Assembly: GCA_018882485.1 (NCBI GenBank)
Contig: VERU01000003.1
Location: 1-21,091, forward strand
DNA: 21,091 nucleotides
Source of the DNA: Rhodoferax sp.
GTDB taxonomy: Bacteria > Pseudomonadota > Gammaproteobacteria > Burkholderiales > Burkholderiaceae_C
Reading direction: 5' to 3'
The position numbers and the translations under genes are program-made. The notes under the pieces are model-generated. The model saw nothing but the letters and a program-made list of their open reading frames with translations. It searched no databases and was not told the origin of the DNA. This document shows, one piece after another, positions 15,633 to 21,091 of this stretch. Within the stretch, counting starts at the first letter, position 1. Each line of letters opens with the position of its first letter.

Positions 15633-16637
15633 TCAGATCATGGCCTCATCGCCACCGGTGACGATCACGATGGAGCCTTCGTCCGCCAGCCGTCGAACCA
15701 CCTTGAGCACTTCCTTCTGCTGGGCCTCGACTTCAGACAGCCGCATGGGTCCACGGCTTTCGAGGTCCTCACGGAACGACTCCGCCGCCCGGGTCGACAT
15801 GTTGGCCAGAATCTTTTCCTTCAGTTCAGGGGGAGCGCCCTTCAGAGCCACGATGAACGCCTCGGAGGCCACTTCCCGCAGAATCATCTGAATCGCCTTG
15901 TCATCCAGCTTGAGGAGATCATCAAACACAAACATCTTGTCCATGATCTTCTGGGCCAGTTCGGGGTCGTGGATCCGAATGGATTCGATCACGGTGCTCT
16001 CCAGCGCCGTGCCCAGCTGGTTGATCATTTCAGCGGCTGTTTTCACACCTCCGAGCGATGTTTTGCGCGCCCCTTCCGAGCCCGCCAGCACCTTGAACAA
16101 CACCTCGTTCAGATCCTTCAACGCGGCGGGCTGTATGCCTTCCATGGTGGCAATGCGCAACATGACCTCGTTGCGCTGCCGCTCGGTGAAAAACTTCAGT
16201 ATCGCGGCGGCCTGGTCATAGTCCAGGTGCACCAGGATCGCAGCCACAATCTGCGGGTGCTCGTTGCGCAGCAATTCGGACACCGATGCCGGGTCCATCC
16301 ACTTCAGGCTCTCGATGCCCGAAATGTCATTGCCGTGCAGAATCCGGTCGATCAACAATGCCGCCTTGTCATCGCCCAGGGCCCGCTTCAACACCGAGCG
16401 GACATAGTCCCCGGTGTCCGACACCATCAGACTCTGGGCAGCCGCAACCGCCGTAAACCGGTTGACGACCTCGTCCATGCGGTCGCGGGTGATGGCCTTG
16501 GTCTTGGCAATGGCCTCACCCAGCTTCTGGACCTCCTTGGGCGACAGAAACTTGAAAACCGCAGCGGCCTCCTCCTCGCCGAGCGACATCATCAGCACGG
16601 CGGCGTCTTGTATGCCATTGGGTTCGGCCATGTTCAT
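15633..16637 (-). CDS. fliG: FliG, flagellar motor switch protein
   Basis: FliG is the rotor subunit that meets the stators. The 334-aa protein has the three armadillo-like domains: AAVLMMSLGEEEAAAVFKFLSPKEV at the N-terminus (binds FliF), the EHPQ motif (RNEHPQIVAAIL) that binds FliM, a Gly-Gly hinge (SLGGVKTAAEMIN), and the C-terminal torque helix (TRAAESFREDLESRGP). The charged Arg/Glu/Asp of that helix match those that interact with MotA in E. coli. ATG 16637 was chosen, 16 nt after the fliF stop. ATG 16667 would overlap fliF and add ten atypical residues; ATG 16631 is also possible. Confidence 0.96.
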   Translation of the reverse strand: MNMAEPNGIQDAAVLMMSLGEEEAAAVFKFLSPKEVQKLGEAIAKTKAITRDRMDEVVNRFTAVAAAQSLMVSDTGDYVRSVLKRALGDDKAALLIDRILHGNDISGIESLKWMDPASVSELLRNEHPQIVAAILVHLDYDQAAAILKFFTERQRNEVMLRIATMEGIQPAALKDLNEVLFKVLAGSEGARKTSLGGVKTAAEMINQLGTALESTVIESIRIHDPELAQKIMDKMFVFDDLLKLDDKAIQMILREVASEAFIVALKGAPPELKEKILANMSTRAAESFREDLESRGPMRLSEVEAQQKEVLKVVRRLADEGSIVIVTGGDEAMI

Positions 16638-16653
16638 ACCCAGTTTTCCAGGC

Positions 16654-18321
16654 TCAGGACTCGTCATTGATCCAGTTTTTCACGATGTTTGCCACGGCCC
16701 CGGGATTATCCAGCGTCAGCTTGCGGGCATTGAGCAAGTTGATTTCGCTGGGTGTCGGCGGAGGCGCGATGGCGGGCTTGACCGGCGCTGCCAGCTGCGG
16801 CCGCTCCGGATCCTCCGATTCGACCGCGTCGAGCGCGACGGCGACCGGTTCCTGAATCTGCGGCGCCTGCGCCAGCGCCTTGATGCCCGGCCGCACCAGA
16901 CCCAGAAGCACCAGAGCACCAAACGCCACGGTCCCCAGCGGCCAGGCCAGACTCCTCATCAGGTCCTGCACCTCGGGCTGCTTCCACAGCGGCAACTCGG
17001 CAATGACCACCTTCTCCTGGGCGAAGGGCGCATTCACCAGGTTGACGGAGTCACCCCGGTCCTTGTTGAAGCCGATGGTTTCCCGCACGAGCGCCGTCAT
17101 CTTTTCGAGTTGGGCCTCGGTCAACGGCGTGCTGGTCGTCTTGCCCTTGGCATCGGTCACCGACTGGTGGTTGACGACCACCGCCGCCGTGATGCGCTTG
17201 ACCGCAGCGGTTCCCCCGCGCACCACCCGAACCGTCTTGTCAACCTCAAAATTGGTGATGGACTCCTTCTTGGAACTCGACGTGCCTCCGGCTCCCGACG
17301 CGGTCAGGGCCTGGGCGGATCCATTGATGGGCGCAGATCCCTGCGCCGGTGGCTGGTTGCTGGTGGCTCCAGGCACCCCGCTCGGCGCGCTGGTCTGGCC
17401 ATTGCTGCTTTCCACCACTTGCTGACTGCGGACCACCGACGAATCCGGTGTCTGGTTGGGCTTGTGGGTCTCGGACGTGGATTCAGTCTGGGAAAAATCC
17501 ACCTCGGCCGTCACCTGCGCCTTGACATTGTCACGGCCAACCACCGGCTCCAGGATGTCCAGGATACGGCGCCCATAGGTCTGCTCCAGTTGCTGCACGT
17601 ACTGCAGCTGCTGGGCGTCGCCGCCCGCGCCCAGGCTGCCGTCCGGTGGGGTGGACAACAGCTTTCCGGAGTCGTCCAGCACACTGACCGCCGAGGGCAG
17701 CATCTCCGGCACGCTGGAGGAAACCAAATGAACAATGCCGGCCAACTGCGCCCGATCGAGCGAGCGACCTGGCACCATGCTCACCAAAACCGACGCCGAC
17801 GGCTTCTGCTGCTCCCGGAAAAACCCGTTCTGGTTGGGCAGAGCGAGGTGCACCCTGGCATTCTGAACCGAAGCCAGCGCCTGGATGGAACGGGTCAGCT
17901 CACCTTCCAGGCCCCGCTGAAACGTCAGGCGCTCCTGAAACTGCGTCATGCCGAAACGATTGGACTCCATCATTTCGAATCCAGCCACCGACCCCTTGGG
18001 CAAGCCCGCCGAAGCCAGGCGCAACCGGGTGTCATGCACCTTGTCCGCCGGCACCAGAATCGCGCCACCGCCCTCGGCGTGCTTGTAGGGGACGTTCATC
18101 TGGGAGAGTTGAGCCACGATGGCCCCGCCGTCCTTGTCGGCCAGGTTGGCATACAAGACCCGCCACTCGGCCTGCCGGCCGAACATCAGGCCCGCCACTC
18201 CAATCACCAGCAGGGCCAGCAGCCCCAGACCCAGCCGGTTGCGTGTCGACGGCTCCAGAGCAGCCAGCCGCTGACCAAGGGTCAGCGTGGGGGTCAGGGG
18301 AATGGCAGGTGCGGTGGCCAT
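16654..18321 (-). CDS. fliF: FliF, flagellar MS-ring protein
   Basis: FliF builds the MS ring in the inner membrane. The 555-aa protein has membrane helix 1 (about 30-48) and the YscJ-like ring-building motifs with YANLADKDGGAIVAQLSQMNVPYK and FQRGLEGELTRSIQALASVQNARVHLALP. A low-complexity Ser/Gly/Pro/Ala linker (about 310-360) follows, then the C-terminal ring motif, helix 2 (about 458-477), and the cytoplasmic tail LDNPGAVANIVKNWINDES that binds FliG. ATG 18321 was taken; an in-frame TTG at 18327 is less likely. It is the first gene of the fli operon and diverges from fliE. Confidence 0.96.
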   Translation of the reverse strand: MATAPAIPLTPTLTLGQRLAALEPSTRNRLGLGLLALLVIGVAGLMFGRQAEWRVLYANLADKDGGAIVAQLSQMNVPYKHAEGGGAILVPADKVHDTRLRLASAGLPKGSVAGFEMMESNRFGMTQFQERLTFQRGLEGELTRSIQALASVQNARVHLALPNQNGFFREQQKPSASVLVSMVPGRSLDRAQLAGIVHLVSSSVPEMLPSAVSVLDDSGKLLSTPPDGSLGAGGDAQQLQYVQQLEQTYGRRILDILEPVVGRDNVKAQVTAEVDFSQTESTSETHKPNQTPDSSVVRSQQVVESSNGQTSAPSGVPGATSNQPPAQGSAPINGSAQALTASGAGGTSSSKKESITNFEVDKTVRVVRGGTAAVKRITAAVVVNHQSVTDAKGKTTSTPLTEAQLEKMTALVRETIGFNKDRGDSVNLVNAPFAQEKVVIAELPLWKQPEVQDLMRSLAWPLGTVAFGALVLLGLVRPGIKALAQAPQIQEPVAVALDAVESEDPERPQLAAPVKPAIAPPPTPSEINLLNARKLTLDNPGAVANIVKNWINDES

Positions 18322-18340
18322 GGGCAAATCCAGTTCGTCC

Positions 18341-18358
18341 GGGTGCGGCCTCGCACCC
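18341..18358 (-). promoter_or_regulatory. Hairpin in the presumed fliF leader
   Basis: A perfect 7-bp inverted repeat (GGGTGCG / CGCACCC) with a 4-nt loop lies 19 nt before the fliF ATG. It falls between the sigma-28-like -10 element and the start codon. It could shape translation of fliF or bind a regulator. No poly-T tract follows, so it is not a clear terminator. Confidence 0.45.
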
Positions 18359-18369
18359 TGGTGCCCGGA

Positions 18370-18396
18370 TTATTCGCCGCCACCCACGGAACTTGA
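18370..18396 (-). promoter_or_regulatory. Candidate sigma-28 (FliA) promoter for the fliF operon
   Basis: On the minus strand, TCAA (18396-18393) is followed by exactly 15 nt and GCGAATAA (18377-18370). The enterobacterial sigma-28 consensus is TAAA-N15-GCCGATAA, so 3 of 4 and 6 of 8 positions match. The predicted transcript start is about 40 nt upstream of the fliF ATG. This is a motif match by eye only. Class II genes such as fliF more often use other sigma factors. Confidence 0.3.
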
Positions 18397-18404
18397 ATCC
18401 GAAC

Positions 18405-18414
18405 AGACCGGTCT
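18405..18414. promoter_or_regulatory. 10-bp perfect palindrome between fliE and fliF
   Basis: AGACCGGTCT is self-complementary and lies in the 169-nt divergent intergenic region. It could be a dimeric regulator site shared by both promoters. A 10-bp palindrome can also occur by chance in GC-rich DNA. Confidence 0.25.
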
Positions 18415-18490
18415 TTCAGCCGCTTTTCCCGCTCAAGCCCGGAATGTGGCCGCCTACGATAGGGCACCCAACCGGCTCAAACCATCTGCC

Positions 18491-18805
18491 ATGGATGTCC
18501 GCATCAGTCCTCACGTCAGCCCATCTGGCCTGCGTCCCCTCTCCGGGTCGCGATCGCCGGCCGTCGCCGGGCGGGGCGGGGCCGAAGGCTTCACCCAGGC
18601 CCTCAAAGGCGCGCTGGGCGAAGTCAGCGCCGCCCAGAACGAGGCCGCCAGGATGCAGCGCGAGGTCCAGATGGAAAATCCCCAGGTCAGCCTGGAGCAG
18701 ACCATGGTAGCCATCCAGAAAGCCCAGATCGGATTCCAGGCCGCACTGCACGTCCGCAACCGGATGGTTCAGGCCTACACCGACATCATGAACATGCAGG
18801 TGTGA
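18491..18805 (+). CDS. fliE: FliE, flagellar hook-basal body complex protein
   Basis: FliE is an exported adapter that joins the MS ring and export gate to the proximal rod. The 104-aa product has a variable, Ser/Gly-rich N-terminus. The conserved helical part follows: FTQALKGALGEVSAAQNEAARMQREVQM, then the family end VSLEQTMVAIQKAQIGFQAALHVRNRMVQAYTDIMNMQV. Length is normal. It is the only flagellar structural gene on the plus strand here and diverges from fliF across 169 nt. A poor sigma-28-like match (TCAA, 15 nt, GCCTACGA at 18433-18459) lies upstream. No clear Shine-Dalgarno was seen before the ATG. Confidence 0.95.
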   Translation: MDVRISPHVSPSGLRPLSGSRSPAVAGRGGAEGFTQALKGALGEVSAAQNEAARMQREVQMENPQVSLEQTMVAIQKAQIGFQAALHVRNRMVQAYTDIMNMQV

Positions 18806-18822
18806 CACCGGCAGGACCGGTG
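18806..18822. terminator. Possible hairpin between the convergent fliE and fliT
   Basis: CACCGG and CCGGTG form a perfect 6-bp stem with a 5-nt loop directly after the fliE stop, in the 37-nt gap facing fliT. There is no T-run, so it would be at best a weak or Rho-assisted bidirectional terminator. Confidence 0.3.
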
Positions 18823-18842
18823 CCCGACGGGTGCCGCCCCGC

Positions 18843-19145
18843 TCAGTGCAGGGTCTGGGTCAAGCCGGGGCTGATCAACCGGTCCATCTCGCTGACCCAG
18901 GGCTCGGCCAGCAACCGGACCTGCGCGTCGTTGCGAAGGATGTTCTGCATGATGCGGGTCTTCTCCCGGCGCTGCTGCGGCGACAGTTCCGCCTCGCGGG
19001 CCAAATGGCGCAGCTGCTCGATCAGAACGGCGCATGCGCCTTCGTAGCGAACCACTTCGTCCCAGCTCGACGATCGGGCGGCCTCCAGCATCTGCTGGCT
19101 GGCTGCCTCGATCGCCAGGTAACAGTCGAACAGGGTGGCCGCCAT
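18843..19145 (-). CDS. fliT: FliT-like flagellar export chaperone
   Basis: FliT-type proteins are small helical chaperones for the filament cap FliD and can affect flagellar regulators. The 100-aa product is all-helical by eye, with MLEAARSSSWDEVVRYEGACAVLIEQL, then LSPQQRREKTRIMQNILRNDAQVRLLAEPW. This WDEV...E...LI / ILRNDA...LAEPW pattern is typical of betaproteobacterial FliT. FliT is weakly conserved, so position matters: it begins 2 nt after the fliS stop and downstream of fliD. Its end faces fliE. Confidence 0.82.
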   Translation of the reverse strand: MAATLFDCYLAIEAASQQMLEAARSSSWDEVVRYEGACAVLIEQLRHLAREAELSPQQRREKTRIMQNILRNDAQVRLLAEPWVSEMDRLISPGLTQTLH

Positions 19146-19147
19146 GA

Positions 19148-19573
19148 TCAGCCGCCCGCCGATCGCGCCGTTGAACCCGCAGCCTGCCCGATCTGGCCCC
19201 AGGCCTGGGCCACCGGCTCCAGCAGCCCTCGGACTTCCGTCAGCAAGGCCTCGTCGTTGCGCGCATTCGCCAGTATCAGTTGCTGCGAGCAGTAGGCGTA
19301 CAGGCGGTCCAGGTTGGCGGCCAACTCGCCACCGGCCTCGGTGTTGAGACTGCTCTTCAGACCCTCATCGATGATGCGGATGGCGCGGCCGATCAGCGCG
19401 CACTTTTCCGGAACCTGCTGGCGTTGCATGGCACCGCGAGCCGCCGTGATGGTCTGCAGGGCCTCGTCGAACAACATCTGGACCAGGCGGTGGGAATCGG
19501 CTCCCGGAACGGCGGTGTCGACGCCGACACGCTTGTAGGCAGAAGAGGCACGGTAGGCAGCAGGGGTAAACAT
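19148..19573 (-). CDS. fliS: FliS, flagellin export chaperone
   Basis: FliS binds the C-terminus of flagellin and prevents early polymerisation before export. The 141-aa helical protein has the N-terminal AAYRASSAYKRVGVDTAVPGADSHRLVQMLFDEAL and central CALIGRAIRIIDEGLKSSLNTEAGGELAANLDRLYAYCSQQLILAN, both diagnostic of the family. The ATG at 19573 has AGGAG 7 nt upstream, one of the best ribosome sites in the window. It follows fliD after a 198-nt gap that holds a candidate promoter, so fliST may have its own transcript. Confidence 0.95.
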   Translation of the reverse strand: MFTPAAYRASSAYKRVGVDTAVPGADSHRLVQMLFDEALQTITAARGAMQRQQVPEKCALIGRAIRIIDEGLKSSLNTEAGGELAANLDRLYAYCSQQLILANARNDEALLTEVRGLLEPVAQAWGQIGQAAGSTARSAGG

Positions 19574-19580
19574 GGTATCG

Positions 19581-19585
19581 CTCCT
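19581..19585 (-). promoter_or_regulatory. Shine-Dalgarno of fliS
   Basis: AGGAG on the minus strand lies 7 nt before the fliS ATG, matching the consensus spacing. Confidence 0.6.
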
Positions 19586-19603
19586 GGGATCGTATTACCT
19601 GCT

Positions 19604-19630
19604 ATATCGGCACCCTGGGCGCCCGGCTGA
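19604..19630 (-). promoter_or_regulatory. Candidate sigma-28 (FliA) promoter for fliST
   Basis: On the minus strand, TCAG (19630-19627), exactly 15 nt, then GCCGATAT (19611-19604). The -10 octamer matches 7 of 8 positions of the sigma-28 consensus GCCGATAA, while the -35 matches only 2 of 4. It lies 30 nt before the fliS ATG. Filament chaperone genes are common FliA targets, which supports the reading. It is still a by-eye call. Confidence 0.45.
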
Positions 19631-19727
19631 AGGCCTGGATGACGACGCGGTGGAGTGGTCTGGACCCGAAAAGCACCGCATCTCGCAGGATGCTATGTAA
19701 TATGTAGCAAACAATCCTTATTCGACG

Positions 19728-19752
19728 GGGCCTGGAAGCCTAAACAGGGCCC
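19728..19752 (-). terminator. Weak candidate terminator downstream of fliD
   Basis: GGGCCTG and CAGGGCCC can pair as a 7-bp stem with one bulged G and a 10-nt loop. It lies 20-44 nt after the fliD stop. No T-run follows in the direction of fliD transcription, so termination is uncertain. The rest of the fliD-fliS gap is unusually AT-rich around 19691-19720 (TGCTA and TAGCA arms at 19691-19709). No gene is seen in it. Confidence 0.25.
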
Positions 19753-19771
19753 ATCCGAAATGACCGGCCGA

Positions 19772-21091
19772 TCAGCTGGTGTTCTTGTTCCAGGTCGTGA
19801 CCTGCTGCTTCACATAGTCGCTCAGGGCCGTCAGTGAGCCCATCTTGCTGTCCAGCGCGCTGTAGGTCTTGCGCAGGCGGGCCTCCACCGCATCGGCACG
19901 GTCGTTGACCCGCTGCTGTTCCTTGGTGTTGTCATCGACGCTCGAAGTCAGCGCGTTGATCTTCGCGGTGACCGATCCCTGAACCGCGAGCAGGCCCGAC
20001 GTGAAGGTCTTCAGCTTCAAGCCGAAGCCGTTGATGGCGGCATCCTTGTTGTCGATCGTGAAGAAGGTCTTGACCTTGTCCACATCCTGCAGCGCGATGT
20101 CCAGCTTGGCGCCGTCCATCAGCAGGCTTCCGTCCGTCTGCAGGGTGATGCCGAGTTCCGACAGACGGCTGTAGGCTGCACCCGATGTGGAAGACCCCAT
20201 CAGCGAACGCAGACCGTTGCTCAGGGTCACCGTCGCGGTGTCACCTTGCAGCAAGGCGCCTTTTCTCTTGACCGGATCGTATCGGGTGTTGTCGGCCAGC
20301 GTGGTGTTCAGGGTGTTGTAGGCCGTCACGAAATTGGCGATGCTCTTTCGGATCGAGGCTACATCCTGCCCCACGGTGACCACGGCCGGCGAGGTGGTCA
20401 GCTGCGACACCGTCAGGTTCAGGCCGGGCACCAGCCCGTTGAAGGTGTTGCTGGCAGACTGCACCGCCACGCCATTCAGGGTGGCCTTGGCATCACGCCC
20501 CAGCAGCGTGGTCGTCCCGCTGATCGTTCCCATGCCGGTCGCGCCGTTCTCGGGATCAAAAGCCAGCTGTGACAGACCGGTGGCGTCGGTGTTGTTCCCG
20601 TCACCCGTGTCGTTGACCTGCACACGAAATCCAGAAGCTGCGCCCGTCGACGACGAGCGCAGGGACAAACGTTCGCCCTGACTGTCGGTGATCACCGTGG
20701 CGACCACGCCGGCACTGGCGTTGTTGATCGCAGCGGCGATCTTGGTCAGGGTGTTGTCCGTCGGCAGGATGGTCACGTCAACGGCAGCCGCCGAACCTGC
20801 GGCAAAGGTGCCCGGGGGCGTGGTGGCATCCCAGGTCCCCAGCTGGATCGACAGGGTGCCGGAGCCGACGGCCGTATCCTTGGCCAGCGAGGCGCTGGCG
20901 ATCGACTGCCCGCGCGCCAGTTGCTGCACCTCCACGTTGTAACTGGCCTTGGCCGGGACGCCAACAGCCGCTGCGGAGACGGCGGCGGTGTTGCTGGAGC
21001 TGATGGTCAGCGGATTCCACAGGGCCGCAGTTCCGAGCGTGATGGCGACATCACCCAGGGCAGCGACCTGTGATTTGATGGACCCGTAGGT
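19772..21091 (-). CDS. fliD: FliD, flagellar filament cap protein (partial, 5' end beyond right edge)
   Basis: FliD forms the cap under which flagellin polymerises. The visible 439 residues enter at TYGSIKSQVAALGDVAITLG. They include SYNVEVQQLARGQSIASASL (conserved near the N-terminus of FliD), a flagellin-IN-like segment (TLTKIAAAINNASAGVVATVITDSQGERLSL), and LNGVAVQSASNTFNGLVPGLNLTVSQL. The C-terminal domain has ITLQTDGSLLMDGAKLDIAL, and a coiled-coil end has DRADAVEARLRKTYSALDSKMGSL. About 30-60 residues should be missing beyond the edge. It is followed by fliS and fliT, its likely chaperones. Confidence 0.95.
   Translation of the reverse strand, partial: TYGSIKSQVAALGDVAITLGTAALWNPLTISSSNTAAVSAAAVGVPAKASYNVEVQQLARGQSIASASLAKDTAVGSGTLSIQLGTWDATTPPGTFAAGSAAAVDVTILPTDNTLTKIAAAINNASAGVVATVITDSQGERLSLRSSSTGAASGFRVQVNDTGDGNNTDATGLSQLAFDPENGATGMGTISGTTTLLGRDAKATLNGVAVQSASNTFNGLVPGLNLTVSQLTTSPAVVTVGQDVASIRKSIANFVTAYNTLNTTLADNTRYDPVKRKGALLQGDTATVTLSNGLRSLMGSSTSGAAYSRLSELGITLQTDGSLLMDGAKLDIALQDVDKVKTFFTIDNKDAAINGFGLKLKTFTSGLLAVQGSVTAKINALTSSVDDNTKEQQRVNDRADAVEARLRKTYSALDSKMGSLTALSDYVKQQVTTWNKNTS

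Noticed and set aside
16414..18396. A 660-codon open frame on the plus strand opposite fliF and the 5' part of fliG
   Set aside because: It is His/Arg/Gln-rich with no recognisable domain, and it mirrors the codon bias of the well-supported fliF and fliG. Long antisense frames are expected in GC-rich DNA.

Overview
The window is a chemotaxis and flagellar biosynthesis region of a GC-rich Gram-negative bacterium. The fliE / fliFGHIJK / fliLMNOPQR / fliDST gene set, the CheD-CheR-CheB adaptation set and the protein sequences fit Betaproteobacteria, probably Burkholderiales. That placement is inferred from family resemblance and gene order, not from a search. Almost everything is on the minus strand. 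Only a two-gene kinase/regulator unit and fliE are on the plus strand. No rRNA, tRNA, CRISPR array, insertion sequence or phage gene was seen, and no intergenic gap exceeds about 200 bases.

Region 1 (1-5609, minus) is a chemotaxis operon. In transcription order it holds a short CheZ-like protein, cheY, cheA, cheW, cheR, cheD and cheB, the last cut by the left edge. CheA would phosphorylate CheY and CheB, CheW couples CheA to receptors, CheR/CheB/CheD modify the receptors, and the CheZ-like protein probably dephosphorylates CheY-P. The main anomaly is an in-frame TAA at codon 571 of cheA. It splits the gene exactly between the ATPase domain (P4) and the CheW-like domain (P5), and a plausible Shine-Dalgarno/GTG restart lies 12 nt further on. 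It may be a sequencing error, a nonsense mutation or a natural gene split.

Region 2 (5669-7422, plus) encodes a soluble kinase (receiver + HisKA_3 + HATPase) whose stop overlaps the start of a NarL/LuxR-type response regulator. It sits divergent from the che operon and convergent with fliR, so it is a candidate local regulator of motility.

Region 3 (7440-18321, minus) carries the basal-body genes in transcription order: fliF, G, H, I, J, K, then L, M, N, O, P, Q, R. They encode the MS ring, rotor switch, export ATPase complex, hook-length control and export gate. Most junctions overlap or are a few bases wide. The largest internal gap (108 bases) is between fliK and fliL.

Region 4 (18322-21091) has fliE on the plus strand, divergent from fliF. 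The minus-strand fliD (cut by the right edge), fliS and fliT follow. Sigma-28-like promoter matches are visible upstream of fliF and fliS. A 7-bp hairpin lies in the presumed fliF leader. By eye, the che half is clearly less GC-rich than the fli half.
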